A stretch of DNA of 64,000 bases from Mycolicibacter minnesotensis (lineage in GTDB: Bacteria > Actinomycetota > Actinomycetes > Mycobacteriales > Mycobacteriaceae), in assembly GCF_010731755.1 (NCBI RefSeq), contig NZ_AP022589.1, positions 3,968,001 through 4,032,000 of the forward strand, in the 5' to 3' direction. Position numbers and translations under genes: made by a program. The notes under the pieces were generated by a model. That model was not told the DNA's origin. It saw nothing but the letters and a program-made list of their open reading frames with translations, and ran no database searches. Below, in pieces: positions 46,437-55,914 of the stretch. How positions within the stretch are numbered: the stretch's first letter is position 1; the number at the start of each line of letters is the position of its first letter.

Positions 46437-47701
46437 GACGCTCCCCCCGCCACATCGAGCAGACCGAACCACTGAGCCGCAGTCTCGACGTCCTTGTCGC
46501 CGCGACCGGACACGTTGACCACGATCACCTTCCCCGGCCCCAGCTCGGCGGCCAGTTTCAGGGCACCGGCCACCGCATGCGCGGACTCGATCGCAGGAAT
46601 TATTCCCTCAGTGCGACAAAGGATTCCGAAGGCATCCATTGCCTCGGTGTCGGTGATCGGTCGGTACTCGGCACGACCGGTCTCACGCAGCCAGGCGTGT
46701 TCTGGACCCACTCCCGGATAGTCCAGACCGGCTGAGATCGAGTGCGACTCGATGGTCTGGCCGTCGTCGTCCTGCAGCAGGTAGGAGAACGACCCCTGGA
46801 AGGCGCCCGGTGATCCGCCGGCGAAGGTCGCTGCATGCCGCCCGGTGTCCACGCCGTCGCCGCCTGCTTCAAAACCGACAAGCTGAACCGACGGGTCGTC
46901 GATGAATGCGTGGAAGATGCCGATGGCGTTGGAACCGCCGCCCACGCACGCCACCACGGCGTCGGGAAGCCGGCCGGCCATCTGCTGAATCTGGACACGT
47001 GTCTCCAGCCCGACGATCCGCTGGAAGTCACGCACCATGGCCGGGAACGGGTGCGGCCCGGCTGCGGTGCCGAAGCAGTAGTAGGTGCGGTCAGCGTTGG
47101 TGACCCAGTCGCGGAAGGCCTCGTTGATGGCGTCTTTGAGGGTCTGAGAGCCGGACTCGACCGAGACCACCTGGGCACCCAGCAGCCGCATCCGGGCCAC
47201 GTTGAGTGCCTGACGGCGGGTGTCGACGGCACCCATATAGATCACGCATTCCAAGCCGAGCAATGCGCAAGCGGTGGCGGTGGCCACGCCGTGCTGGCCG
47301 GCGCCGGTCTCGGCGATCACCCGGGTCTTGCCCATGTAGCGCGCCAACAGGGCCTGACCGAGCACGTTGTTGATCTTGTGAGAACCGGTGTGGTTCAGGT
47401 CTTCCCGCTTCAAAAAGATGCGGGCGCCACCGGCGTGCGCGGTCAGCCGCTCCGCCTCATACAGCGGTGAGGGCCGGCCGGTGTAGTGCGTCTGCAGGTT
47501 GTCGAGGGTGTCCAGGAATTCCCGGTCATTGCGCACTTTGTCGTACGCCGCGGTGACCTCTTCAATGACCGCCATCAAGGCTTCGGCGACGTAGCGGCCG
47601 CCGTAGACGCCGAAGTGCCCGCGGGCATCCGGCTCGTGGCGAGACGGCTCAGCAATTCCGGCGCTGGCACGCGGCATGCTCGGGTGCGCGGTGTCTGACA
47701 T
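46433..47701 (-). CDS. trpB: Tryptophan synthase beta subunit
   Basis: A 422-residue PLP enzyme that condenses indole with serine. The PLP lysine is in [14 protein letters not shown], the phosphate-binding loop is [10 protein letters not shown], and the substrate loop GAGQHGVA is intact. ATG 47701 follows the trpC stop codon directly (TAAATG). It has a 20- to 25-residue N-terminal extension before the conserved [10 protein letters not shown], as in other mycobacteria. Confidence 0.97.
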   Translation of the reverse strand: MSDTAHPSMPRASAGIAEPSRHEPDARGHFGVYGGRYVAEALMAVIEEVTAAYDKVRNDREFLDTLDNLQTHYTGRPSPLYEAERLTAHAGGARIFLKREDLNHTGSHKINNVLGQALLARYMGKTRVIAETGAGQHGVATATACALLGLECVIYMGAVDTRRQALNVARMRLLGAQVVSVESGSQTLKDAINEAFRDWVTNADRTYYCFGTAAGPHPFPAMVRDFQRIVGLETRVQIQQMAGRLPDAVVACVGGGSNAIGIFHAFIDDPSVQLVGFEAGGDGVDTGRHAATFAGGSPGAFQGSFSYLLQDDDGQTIESHSISAGLDYPGVGPEHAWLRETGRAEYRPITDTEAMDAFGILCRTEGIIPAIESAHAVAGALKLAAELGPGKVIVVNVSGRGDKDVETAAQWFGLLDVAGGAS

Positions 47702-48520
47702 TTAGCGAGCCGACTTCGGGCAGGACGGATGCTTACCCGCACTGACCAAATCGGCAACGGCCGCCCGGGGGTCACCACTGGTGACCAGCCCCTCGCCGAC
47801 CAGGACGGCGTCCGCGCCGGCACCGGCGTAGGCCAGCAGGTCGGCGGTGCCGCGCACCCCGGACTCGGCGATCTTGACGACCTCGGTGGGCAGCCCGGGC
47901 GCGATGCGCGCAAAGCAGTCCCGGTCGACCTCCAACGTGGTCAGGTCACGCGCGTTGACGCCGATCACCTTGGCCCCGGCGGTCAGTGCGCGGTCAGCCT
48001 CTTCTTCGGTGTGTACCTCGACCAGGGCGGTCATGCCGAGCGACTCGGTGCGGTCGAGCATCGATTCCAATGCCTGTTGTTCCAGTGCCGCCACGATCAG
48101 CAACAGCATGTCCGCGCCGTGCGCGCGGGCCTCATGAATCTGGTACGGCCGTACGATGAAGTCCTTGCGCAGCAACGGAATTGAGACCGCGGCGCGCACA
48201 GCGTCCAGGTCGGCCAGTGAACCGTTGAACCGGCGCTGCTCGGTCAACACGCTGATAGCCCGGGCCCCGCCGTCGGCGTAGGCACTGGCCAGATCCGCCG
48301 GGTCGGCGATGGCTGCCAGCTGACCCTTTGAGGGGCTGGCCCGCTTGACTTCGGCGATCACTGCGATGCCGGGCTCACGCAGCGCCGCCATGACGTCGCG
48401 GGGCGGTGGCATGGCCTCGGCGGCGGCCTTGACCTCCGCCAGGGGCACGGCAGCCTCTCGGACGGCAAGGTCGGCGCAGACTCCTTCGATGATGGAGTCG
48501 AGAACGGATGCCGAAGTCAT
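47702..48520 (-). CDS. trpC: Indole-3-glycerol phosphate synthase
   Basis: A 272-residue TIM barrel that closes the indole ring. Lys-Arg motif [12 protein letters not shown], catalytic Lys in [18 protein letters not shown] and the phosphate site ESGVRG are present. It is the monofunctional form with no TrpF domain. ATG 48520 ([10 protein letters not shown]) has GAGAGGA and a nearby GGCAGG upstream; the frame is open for seven more codons upstream without similarity. Confidence 0.97.
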   Translation of the reverse strand: MTSASVLDSIIEGVCADLAVREAAVPLAEVKAAAEAMPPPRDVMAALREPGIAVIAEVKRASPSKGQLAAIADPADLASAYADGGARAISVLTEQRRFNGSLADLDAVRAAVSIPLLRKDFIVRPYQIHEARAHGADMLLLIVAALEQQALESMLDRTESLGMTALVEVHTEEEADRALTAGAKVIGVNARDLTTLEVDRDCFARIAPGLPTEVVKIAESGVRGTADLLAYAGAGADAVLVGEGLVTSGDPRAAVADLVSAGKHPSCPKSAR

Positions 48521-48603
48521 GCCTGCCGTTTCCTCTCCCACGTCCGCGTGGACCTTCGTCGAAGACCTTTATCGAAGGGTAACGACCGCCGCTGCTCGCG
48601 GTG

Positions 48604-49275
48604 TCACCGGCCCTCGCCGTCCGGGCCGGAAGCCCGGTCATTCCGATCCCCGGTGGGGTCGCGGCCCTCGTCGAGGGCGTCCCACATCATTCGCTCCGAC
48701 AACTCCGGGTCGTCGTCTTCCCCGCTTCGGCCGAGCTGGAGTTCCTGGGCCTGCGCGCGTCGTGCCGCCGGTGCCGAGTATTTGGTGTCCGCGCCGGCGT
48801 GGTGGGTGGCAGTACGCATCAACAGGACCGCCGCGGCCAGCGTGCACAGCGCTGCTGCCAGGCTCACCACGGCGCCGGTGAGGTGGCGCTGCGTGCTCAG
48901 TAGCGAGGTCAACGGGACCTCGGCGATGTCTAGGGCCCGCATCGTGACGTCGCGTACCACCCACACGCTGATGGCCAGGTAGCCGCTGGCCAGGCTCACC
49001 ACGGCCAGCACCACCGCCAAGACCCGCAACTGCCAGCCCCGCACCGCCATGGCCGCCACAGCGGAAGCCAGGCACAGCAGCGCCAAGGGCACCAGGGCCG
49101 TCGACCAGTCCGCCCCGCTGACGACGATCTGTTTGGGCTGCCCGAGCCCGTCGGATGAGTGGATCAACACCCACGGGAGCCGAGACGCGCCCCAGAGGCC
49201 GCCGGCCGCCGCTACCAGCAGTAGCTGCGCCGCCCGCAGTGCGCGGCTCCGGTGGCGGTCGCGGCCGTCAGCCAT
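48604..49275 (-). CDS. Trp-operon-associated membrane protein (TIGR02234 family)
   Basis: A 223-residue protein with about four membrane helices (about 15-35, 60-80, 85-110, 130-155), followed by an acidic cytoplasmic tail ([18 protein letters not shown]). It is found between trpE and trpC in many actinobacteria; the role is unknown but the position suggests tryptophan or precursor handling. ATG 49275 overlaps the trpE stop by eight bases (ATGGCTGA). The stop is 83 bp from the trpC start. It matches recalled Rv1610. Confidence 0.9.
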   Translation of the reverse strand: MADGRDRHRSRALRAAQLLLVAAAGGLWGASRLPWVLIHSSDGLGQPKQIVVSGADWSTALVPLALLCLASAVAAMAVRGWQLRVLAVVLAVVSLASGYLAISVWVVRDVTMRALDIAEVPLTSLLSTQRHLTGAVVSLAAALCTLAAAVLLMRTATHHAGADTKYSAPAARRAQAQELQLGRSGEDDDPELSERMMWDALDEGRDPTGDRNDRASGPDGEGR

Positions 49276-50815
49276 CGGTCCCCGGCGGCGACAGCGATTC
49301 AGCGGCCGCGATCGCGGCCAACACGGCGCGGGCCTTGTTGGAGGCCTCTGTGTATTCGTAGGGGCCGTTGGAATCGGCGACAACGCCGCCACCGGCCTGG
49401 ACATAGGCCGTCTCGCCGCGCATCAGTGCGGTGCGAATCGCGATCGCGAAGTCGGCGTTGCCGGCGAAGTCCAAGTAGCCCACGACGCCGCCGTACAGGC
49501 CGCGACGGGTCTTTTCGACCTCCTCGATCAGCTCCATCGCACGCACTTTGGGTGCTCCGGACAAGGTGCCGGCCGGGAAGCACGCCGTCACCGCGTCGAG
49601 TGCGGTCCGGTCCTGGGCGAGCTCGCCGGTGACGGTGGACACCAAGTGCATGACGTGGCTGTAACGCTCGATATGGCTGTAGTCCGAGACCCGCACGGTG
49701 CCTGGAACACAGACTCGACCCAGGTCGTTTCGGCCCAGATCGACCAGCATCAGGTGCTCGGCGATCTCTTTCTCGTCATTCAGCAGGTCCTTGGCCAGCA
49801 GCTGATCTTCCTCCTCGGTGGCGCCTCGCCACCGGGTTCCCGCGATCGGGTGCGTGGTCGCACGACCGTCCTGAACGGTCACCAGCGCCTCGGGGCTTGA
49901 TCCCACGATCGAAAACGCCAGTTCGCCGGCATCGTCGGGGACCTGTAGCAGGTACATGTACGGGCTTGGGTTGGATACCCGCAGCATTCGGTAGACGTCG
50001 AGCGGGTCAGCCGCGGTCGTCATCTCAAAACGCTGCGAGGGAACCACCTGAAACGCCTCGCCGGCCTCGATCTCACCGACCAGCCGCTCGACGATCTCCC
50101 CGTACTCCTGCGGCGTGCGCTGTTCGCGGTAGACCGGCGCGGGCCGCTCGAAGGTGGCCACACTGGATTCCAGGGGCTGGCTCAGTGCCGCGGTCATCAC
50201 GTCCAGCCGCGCGAGTGCGTCGTCGTAGGCGTCATCGACGCGTTCGCCGGTGCCGTTCCAGTTCACCGCGTTGGCGATCAGGGTGATGGTGCCCTCGTGA
50301 TGGTCGACGGCGGCCATGTCGGTGGCCAGCAACAGCAGCATGTCGGGCAGCGCCAAGTCGTCGACAGCCAGCTCCGGCAGGCGCTCGAGCCGGCGCACCA
50401 GGTCGTAGGTGAAGAAACCCACCAGTCCACTCGACAGCGGTGGCAGCCCGGGGATGGCGGCCGTCTCCAGCAGCCTCAGCGTGTCGCGCAGGGCCTGCAA
50501 CGGGTCTCCCCCGGTGGGTGCGTCCTGTGGCGCCGCGCCCAGCCACACCGCGTTGCCGTCGCGCACCGTCAGCGCCGACGTCGTGCCGGCACCGATGAAC
50601 GACCATCGTGACCACGACCGGCCGTTCTCCGCCGACTCCAGCAGGAAGGTGCCGGGGCGGTTGGCCGCCAGCTTGCGGTATGCCGACAGCGGCGTCTCGG
50701 CGTCGGCCAGCACCTTGCGGGTCACCGGGACCACCCGGTGCTCAGCGGCCAGCGCCCGGAAGTCCTCCCGGGAGGTGACCCCGGCCCTAGAAGTGCTCGT
50801 GGTTTGCACGCCCAC
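49268..50815 (-). CDS. trpE: Anthranilate synthase component I
   Basis: A 515-residue enzyme making anthranilate from chorismate, with ammonia or glutamine supplied by TrpG. The Trp feedback site [16 protein letters not shown] near the N-terminus and the chorismate-binding half with GAFQV-type [29 protein letters not shown] and [17 protein letters not shown] are complete. GTG 50815 (or GTG 50809). It opens the trpE-TIGR02234-trpC-trpB-trpA run, and is divergent from bcpB. No leader peptide with Trp codons was found upstream. Confidence 0.97.
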   Translation of the reverse strand: MGVQTTSTSRAGVTSREDFRALAAEHRVVPVTRKVLADAETPLSAYRKLAANRPGTFLLESAENGRSWSRWSFIGAGTTSALTVRDGNAVWLGAAPQDAPTGGDPLQALRDTLRLLETAAIPGLPPLSSGLVGFFTYDLVRRLERLPELAVDDLALPDMLLLLATDMAAVDHHEGTITLIANAVNWNGTGERVDDAYDDALARLDVMTAALSQPLESSVATFERPAPVYREQRTPQEYGEIVERLVGEIEAGEAFQVVPSQRFEMTTAADPLDVYRMLRVSNPSPYMYLLQVPDDAGELAFSIVGSSPEALVTVQDGRATTHPIAGTRWRGATEEEDQLLAKDLLNDEKEIAEHLMLVDLGRNDLGRVCVPGTVRVSDYSHIERYSHVMHLVSTVTGELAQDRTALDAVTACFPAGTLSGAPKVRAMELIEEVEKTRRGLYGGVVGYLDFAGNADFAIAIRTALMRGETAYVQAGGGVVADSNGPYEYTEASNKARAVLAAIAAAESLSPPGTDG

Positions 50816-50894
50816 ATCTTCCCAGAACCGGCGCTGGGGGCACGCTCAGCCCTATCACCGCCACCGCGGTCCTTGCCGGAGTAGCCTGGCCGCC

Positions 50895-51359
50895 ATGAAA
50901 ACCGGTGACACCGTGGCCGACTTCGAGCTCCCCGATCAGACCGGGGCCCCGCGCAGACTGAGCGAACTGCTGTCCGAGGGGCCGGTGGTGTTGTTCTTCT
51001 ACCCGGCGGCCATGACGCCGGGCTGCACCAAAGAGGCCTGCCACTTCCGCGATCTGGCCGGCGAGTTCGCCGCCGTCGGGGCCACCCGGGTCGGCATCAG
51101 CGCCGACGCGGTGGCCAAACAGGCCAAGTTCGCCGACCAGCAGGGTTTTGACTACCCCCTACTGTCCGACACCGAGGGCGCGGTAGCCACCCAGTTCGGC
51201 GTCAAGCGCGGCATGCTCGGCCGACTCATCCCGGTGAAACGGACGACCTTCGTCATCGACACCGATCGCACGGTGCTGGACGTCATCGCCAGCGAATTCT
51301 CCATGGACGCCCACGCCGACAAGGCGCTGGAGGTGCTGCGCGCGCGGCGGACCGCCTAG
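50895..51359 (+). CDS. bcpB: Peroxiredoxin, BCP family
   Basis: A 154-residue thiol peroxidase. Active-site region FFYPAAMTPGCTKEACHF has the peroxidatic Cys in TPGC and a second Cys five residues later, as in alpha2-type atypical 2-Cys BCP proteins. Thioredoxin fold throughout; cytoplasmic. ATG 50895; the frame is open upstream inside trpE on the other strand, but that part is a shadow. Recalled counterpart Rv1608c. Confidence 0.93.
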   Translation: MKTGDTVADFELPDQTGAPRRLSELLSEGPVVLFFYPAAMTPGCTKEACHFRDLAGEFAAVGATRVGISADAVAKQAKFADQQGFDYPLLSDTEGAVATQFGVKRGMLGRLIPVKRTTFVIDTDRTVLDVIASEFSMDAHADKALEVLRARRTA

Positions 51360-51369
51360 CGGCAGGGTG

Positions 51370-52203
51370 TCATTCGGGCTTGTGGAACGTGTAGACCTGG
51401 TACTGAAGCAGACCGAGCTTGGACAGCCAGTTCATCCATCGGGTACCGACGATCATGGTCTTGCGGATGTCCGCTGATTCGTGCGCGCGGAAGAACTTCA
51501 GCAGGAACGGGTAGGTCGGCAACGTCTGCTTCCGGATGTTGCGCGACGTCTCGAGCCGTAATCCGGCGCGTGCGCCCATGTTTTTATACGAGCGCAGCGG
51601 GACACTGCCGAGCGTCCCGTACGACTTGGCGATCCGGCTGCGGATCGCCAACCAGATCGGAGTCTTGCCGAAGAACATCATGATCGGCACAAAGTCCGAT
51701 ACCGCCAAGTAGCCGCCCGGCTTGAGCACTCGCGCGGCCTCCACCAGAAACTTCTCACGGGACGGGAAGTGGAAGATGCATTCGACGGCCAGGATTCGAT
51801 CGAAGGAGTTGTCCTCGAACGGCAACCGGCAGGCGTCTCCTTCGAACCAGGCGATCGTGTTGCCTTCGGCGGGCGTGCTCACCGCCTTGGCGGCCGCGAG
51901 CTGGCGCGGATCGATGTTCAGACCCGTGAGGTCCATATCTGAATGTGTGTCGTTGATCTGCCGGATGGTCCCGCCGAATCCGCAGCCGACATCCAACAGA
52001 TTTTGCCCATCAGCAACCCTCCCGGCCTCCAGGAGTACCCCGTTCATCAGCTCCATGGCCGCGACGTAGTCGGCCAGGGTGCCATCGGCGCTGTTGGGAG
52101 TCTCCCAGTAGCCCCAGTGCACCTGGTCTTTCCACAGTTGGCTTAGTTCGCCACGGGAAGGTCGATCGTCGATCAGAAGGTCAAAGTACGGCAGGTCGGG
52201 CAT
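51370..52203 (-). CDS. Class I SAM-dependent methyltransferase
   Basis: A 277-residue Rossmann methyltransferase. SAM-binding motif I LDVGCGFGGT (about 68-77), the acidic residue in LTGLNIDPRQL, motif II GDACRLPFEDNSFD and motif IV AVECIFHFPSREKFLVEAARVLKPGGYLAVSDF. This is the UbiE/Erg6-like small-molecule class, with resemblance to mycobacterial lipid methyltransferases. The substrate is unknown. It is not part of the recalled Rv1608c-Rv1606 neighbourhood, so it is an insertion together with the coiled-coil genes. ATG 52203 without a clear ribosome binding site. Confidence 0.88.
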   Translation of the reverse strand: MPDLPYFDLLIDDRPSRGELSQLWKDQVHWGYWETPNSADGTLADYVAAMELMNGVLLEAGRVADGQNLLDVGCGFGGTIRQINDTHSDMDLTGLNIDPRQLAAAKAVSTPAEGNTIAWFEGDACRLPFEDNSFDRILAVECIFHFPSREKFLVEAARVLKPGGYLAVSDFVPIMMFFGKTPIWLAIRSRIAKSYGTLGSVPLRSYKNMGARAGLRLETSRNIRKQTLPTYPFLLKFFRAHESADIRKTMIVGTRWMNWLSKLGLLQYQVYTFHKPE

Positions 52204-52538
52204 CGGCGGACAGTATCACGGATCTGATTTGCTCGAAGGGTTCGAAAATCGGCAGTGATACCTGACAACCTGCGGATAATGAACGCCACCGTCAATATGT
52301 GCGGTTTGCTTGCTCCGATTCAATGCGGAGCCGACGTCGCCCCCGGATACAGCTTCGGGCCCCGTCTCGCGGCCCCGTTGGAGTTTCGCTCGGCCAGCTG
52401 CACTGACCATCGACGCCACGTACGGGGCGACACGAAGACCACCGCATGGATTCCAAGCTGGACACCAGTCACCCGTTGCGGATCAGGCAGGAAGAAATCG
52501 GCCGCGGCCCGCGACCGAGACCGACTCACCTGCGGGGA
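52204..52538. other. 335-bp gap without a convincing gene
   Basis: It separates the methyltransferase start from the end of the DivIVA-like gene. Short open frames exist on both strands (a 69-codon minus frame starting at 52529, a plus frame from 52255) but lack ribosome binding sites and family resemblance. It should contain the methyltransferase promoter; no clear -10/-35 pair stands out. Confidence 0.5.
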
Positions 52539-53450
52539 TTATGCGTGCTCGGACTCTCCAGATCGCTTGACGACGCTCATCCGGTCTCGGCGGATGGCCG
52601 ACTCGATCCGGCTCTGGATCTCACTGAGCGCGCCGACCACGTCGCCGCGGACGTGAATCAACTGCATGACCTCGGCATCGGTGCGCTCCACGATGAGCTT
52701 GGCTTCACGTTCAGCGGTGGCGATCAGGGCCGCGGCCTTAAGGCGGCTGTCCTTTTCCATGTTGGCGATCTGGATCTGCGCCTGTTCCCACGCCGCGCTG
52801 ACCTGCTTAGCCTGTTCGCGTTCGCTTTCGCGGCGACGCCGGTCGTCTTCCTCGGCGAGTCGCTGCGCAGCTTCGCGGCGGGCGCGCTCGGTCGCCTCGG
52901 TTTCGCTGATCAGGCGAGCGCATTCGCCCTGCGCGGCGCGCAGCAGCTCTCCGGCCTCGGTCTTGGCGTCGGTAAGGATCTGCTCGCGACGTAGCGAGGT
53001 CGACTCCTGAAGCTCGGCCAATGCGGCACTGGCCGCGGCGCGGTCCTGGCGAGCGGCCTCAAGCTCGTCGCGAAGGTGGCGGGTGAGAGCTTCGGCTTCT
53101 TCTTCCGCCATTGCCTTGGTACGCCGAGCCTCATCGGATGCGACCCGCATCATCCGCGCGATTCGGTCGGACATGCCCTCCACCGAATCGATCGGACCGG
53201 ACAACCGAGCAATGTCACCGCGCAGCGCGTCAATCTCATTGCGCAGCCGGGTCCGATCATCGTCGGTGTTGGTAAGTTCGCGCTGCGCGTCAGAAAGCTG
53301 ACTCTCCAGTGCTGGGATGCGCTCTTGTAGGGCTTCGAGCTCTTGGCGCAGCTGCTGGATGTACCCCGTCACCTGGCTTCGATCGAGGCCGCGCAGTTGC
53401 GTGGTGAAGTTAGGCAGTTGTGGCTCGTATAGGGAAATCGCTGTGCTCAT
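52539..53450 (-). CDS. DivIVA-like coiled-coil protein
   Basis: A 303-residue, almost wholly helical protein. The N-terminus has a DivIVA-like lipid/membrane-targeting segment (FTTQLRGLDRSQVTGYIQQLRQEL, about 15-38), then long coiled coils (about 40-300) rich in Ala, Glu, Arg and Gln. I recall a coiled-coil structural protein of about this length in M. tuberculosis (Rv1682) with the same opening. ATG 53450 has GGAG six bases upstream, overlapping the stop of the preceding coiled-coil gene, so they are coupled. It may build a cytoskeletal or septal scaffold; that is inference. Confidence 0.8.
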   Translation of the reverse strand: MSTAISLYEPQLPNFTTQLRGLDRSQVTGYIQQLRQELEALQERIPALESQLSDAQRELTNTDDDRTRLRNEIDALRGDIARLSGPIDSVEGMSDRIARMMRVASDEARRTKAMAEEEAEALTRHLRDELEAARQDRAAASAALAELQESTSLRREQILTDAKTEAGELLRAAQGECARLISETEATERARREAAQRLAEEDDRRRRESEREQAKQVSAAWEQAQIQIANMEKDSRLKAAALIATAEREAKLIVERTDAEVMQLIHVRGDVVGALSEIQSRIESAIRRDRMSVVKRSGESEHA

Positions 53451-53459
53451 CGCGGGCTC

Positions 53460-54299
53460 CTAGCAGGGGTCTGTTTCGTCGGCGAGTTGGTGGTCGGAGA
53501 TGGTCGGCGCCAGCCGATTGGTCGGGAGAAGCTGCTGAAATCGGTTGTCCCAGTCCTCGTTCGGGCCAGATCCGCGAACCCGGTGCGAGGCCACGGTGAC
53601 TGCCCGGGCCTGGCCGACCGGCTCTGCAGCCTGGTCCAGCTCGTTAAACTTGACGTAGAAATCCCGCAGTTGTTCGGTGATGATCGCGCGGACCTTCAAG
53701 AGTTCCTGCAGTTTGGCCTGTGCCGCGGCCTGTTGCGCTTCGATGTCAAGCCGGACTTGGGCCAGCAGTTCCGCAGCTGTCCGCTCAGCGTCTCGCACTA
53801 TGTCGGCAGCTTCCTGGCTGGCCTGCTGGCGAAGACTTGCGAAGCCTGCGTCCACCTGACTGGCCTGTTCCTCCAGGCAGGCACGCATCGCGACAACCGT
53901 CTCATGTTCGTTCTGTGCCTCGGCGACGATCTCAGCGGCGCGGTCATGAGCGTCATTGCGAATCCGCTCGGCTTCGCTTGCCGCCGACGACAGGATCGAC
54001 GTCAACTGATCACTGAGATTGGCGATGTCACCGGGAATGGCCCGCGCCAGTTCGGTGTACTGCGCCGAGGTGGACGCGAGCTCATGCCTGGACTTATCGA
54101 CTTGATCGCCAAGGGTGGCAATCCGCGCCTCGCTGCGGTGGATCAGTGCATACAGCTCGGAGAGCTCCTGCTCCTGGGCCTCCGTATGGCGATAATTCAA
54201 CCGCTCCATATCCGCGGAAATACGGGCGTAGATGGCGGCAGCCTGGACGTCGACGCGCTGACTCATGATCTTCGCCTGGTCTGCCGTCACGCGTGACAC
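53460..54299 (-). CDS. Coiled-coil protein, partner of DivIVA-like protein
   Basis: A 279-residue helical protein. After a short N-terminal part, coiled-coil stretches run from about 25 to 225, including the repeated DivIVA-type block ASEAERIRNDAHDRAAEIVAEAQ and ASQEAADIVRDAERTAAELL. The last 50 residues look unstructured. No enzymatic domain. Start uncertain: GTG 54299, GTG 54290 or ATG 54266. A TATAGT box overlaps 54298-54303, which would fit a leaderless message from GTG 54290. First gene of the two-gene unit. I cannot name a family. Confidence 0.7.
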   Translation of the reverse strand: MSRVTADQAKIMSQRVDVQAAAIYARISADMERLNYRHTEAQEQELSELYALIHRSEARIATLGDQVDKSRHELASTSAQYTELARAIPGDIANLSDQLTSILSSAASEAERIRNDAHDRAAEIVAEAQNEHETVVAMRACLEEQASQVDAGFASLRQQASQEAADIVRDAERTAAELLAQVRLDIEAQQAAAQAKLQELLKVRAIITEQLRDFYVKFNELDQAAEPVGQARAVTVASHRVRGSGPNEDWDNRFQQLLPTNRLAPTISDHQLADETDPC

Positions 54300-54522
54300 T
54301 ATATAACCAAGAATTGACGTTCGGGAAGATTATTTTTTGCTATCACAAAACCTGTTGCAGCACTGGACGTTTGGAGTGCGACAACAGCCCGCTTCGGGGA
54401 ATGGAGCCATTAAAGGGCCAGCCCTTGAGTCAACCCTCAGGCCGTGACGCTATTTGTTAATCTTCGTTTCCGAATTGTGAATCGCCATTCTGGCTGGTGC
54501 TGCGAGTAATGGCCAAGCAGTT
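54300..54522. other. AT-rich intergenic region upstream of the coiled-coil genes
   Basis: About half A+T against roughly one third in the surrounding genes, with runs such as ATTATTTTTTGC (54330-54341) and TATATAACC next to the coiled-coil start. It contains no gene. It most likely holds the promoter for the coiled-coil pair and may be foreign DNA or a nucleoid-protein binding site. Confidence 0.6.
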
Positions 54523-54681
54523 TCATCGTGAGGCGTCAGCAACGAACGCACCGCTAGGCCCATGAACCTGCGCAGCGTCGGTGAACAGCTCAATGTGTGG
54601 TGCTAGCTGGGTATCGCCATGGCCAGGGCGAACCCAGACCAGCCACGATTCAGACCGCGAGTGTGCAGGAGGTTCTGTCAC
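54523..54681 (-). CDS. Possible small protein (52 aa) downstream of hisI
   Basis: GTG 54681 follows GGAG by six bases, a good ribosome binding site. The 52-residue product begins MTEPPAHSRSESWLVWVR and ends with a soluble acidic stretch. It starts 25 bp after the hisI stop on the same strand and so would be the last gene of the his operon. No family is recognised. It could also be a truncated remnant of a replaced gene. Confidence 0.35.
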   Translation of the reverse strand: MTEPPAHSRSESWLVWVRPGHGDTQLAPHIELFTDAAQVHGPSGAFVADASR

Positions 54682-54706
54682 GCATCGCTCCTGCGCTATC
54701 AGCGAA

Positions 54707-55057
54707 TCAATCTGCGGGACCAAGCAACACGTCTGCGTCGAAGCAGCTGTGATCGCCGGTGTGGCAAGCGCCCCCGGTCTGATCGACCGTGAGCAGCACG
54801 GTGTCACCGTCGCAATCCAACCGCACCGAATGGACGTACTGAGTGTGGCCGGAGGTCGCTCCCTTGATCCACTGCTCATTGCGTGACCGCGAAAAATACG
54901 TCGCCTCACGGGTTTCCAGAGTACGAGCCAGCGCGTCGTCGTCCATCCAGGCAACCATGAGCACGTCGCCGCTGCCCTGCTCCTGAACCACCGCCGCAAT
55001 CAAGCCTTCGGCATTGCGCTTGAGGCGGGTCGCGATAGCCGGATCCAGCTGTGTCAT
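54707..55057 (-). CDS. hisI: Phosphoribosyl-AMP cyclohydrolase
   Basis: A 116-residue enzyme for the third step of histidine synthesis. Family motifs [33 protein letters not shown] and the Zn/Mg-binding segment [27 protein letters not shown] are complete. It is the stand-alone cyclohydrolase; HisE must be elsewhere. ATG 55057 has GAGGGG eight bases upstream. It follows hisF by 13 bases. Confidence 0.96.
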   Translation of the reverse strand: MTQLDPAIATRLKRNAEGLIAAVVQEQGSGDVLMVAWMDDDALARTLETREATYFSRSRNEQWIKGATSGHTQYVHSVRLDCDGDTVLLTVDQTGGACHTGDHSCFDADVLLGPAD

Positions 55058-55070
55058 CGTTCGCGGCCCC

Positions 55071-55856
55071 TCATCGCACCACAATCCCTTCGGCCGACAT
55101 CGCGGCCTTCACCTGGCCGATGGTCAGCTCCCCGAAATGAAACACACTGGCAGCCAGGACAGCATCGGCGCCGGCGGCGACAGCAGGCGCGAAATGCTCC
55201 GCCGCTCCGGCTCCTCCACTGGCGATAACCGGCACGCTCACCGCGGAGCGAACCGCACGCAGCATCGCCAAGTCGAATCCAGCCTTGGTGCCGTCGGCAT
55301 CCATCGAATTCAGCAGAATCTCCCCCACACCCAGTTCGACGCCCCGTCGGGCCCACTCGACGGCATCGATACCCGTTCCCTGCCGGCCGCCGTGGGTGGT
55401 GACCTCCCAACCGGAGGGAGTCGGCGCCGACCCGGCGGGAACGGTACGGGCATCCACCGAGAGCACGATGCACTGCGAACCGAACTGTCGGGACAGCTCC
55501 CCCAGCAGTTCCGGGCGGGCGATGGCGGCGGTGTTCACCGATACCTTGTCTGCGCCGGCCCGCAGCAGGACGTCGACGTCGGCTACCGTGCGAACCCCAC
55601 CACCCACGGTGAGCGGGATGAACACCTGATCGGCGGTGCGCGCCACCACCTCAAGCATGGTGGCCCGACCCGATGACGACGCCGTAACGTCGAGGAAGGT
55701 CAGCTCGTCGGCGCCCTCGGCGTCATAGGCCGCGGCCAGCTCGACCGGGTCGCCGGCATCGCGCAGATTCGCGAAGTTGACGCCTTTGACAACCCGGCCT
55801 CCGTCGACGTCCAGACACGGGATGACCCGTACCGCCACATCGCTGCGCTGATGCAT
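55071..55856 (-). CDS. hisF: Imidazole glycerol phosphate synthase cyclase subunit
   Basis: A 261-residue TIM barrel that pairs with HisH to make imidazole glycerol phosphate and AICAR. Catalytic Asp in [11 protein letters not shown] and Asp in VLSVDARTV are present, as are phosphate loops [10 protein letters not shown] and [10 protein letters not shown] 55856 fits the family length. An in-frame ATG at 55913, one base after the impA stop, would add 19 residues. It lies after impA in the his operon. Confidence 0.96.
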   Translation of the reverse strand: MHQRSDVAVRVIPCLDVDGGRVVKGVNFANLRDAGDPVELAAAYDAEGADELTFLDVTASSSGRATMLEVVARTADQVFIPLTVGGGVRTVADVDVLLRAGADKVSVNTAAIARPELLGELSRQFGSQCIVLSVDARTVPAGSAPTPSGWEVTTHGGRQGTGIDAVEWARRGVELGVGEILLNSMDADGTKAGFDLAMLRAVRSAVSVPVIASGGAGAAEHFAPAVAAGADAVLAASVFHFGELTIGQVKAAMSAEGIVVR

Positions 55857-55914
55857 CGGTCCCAGCTTCGCCTCTCCTGCGTCGAGCCTCGCTGAACCGC
55901 TGTGTTGATCCATA

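Noticed and set aside
50816..50894. trp leader peptide or attenuator upstream of trpE
   Set aside because: No short frame with consecutive Trp codons and no competing hairpins are seen in the 79 bp before bcpB.
52320..52529. Minus-strand 69-codon frame after the DivIVA-like gene
   Set aside because: There is a GTG nine bases after the stop but no Shine-Dalgarno, and the product is Arg/Ser-rich without a recognisable pattern.
52255..52656. Plus-strand frame of 133 codons after the methyltransferase
   Set aside because: It runs into the DivIVA-like gene on the other strand, has unusual composition and no ribosome binding site.
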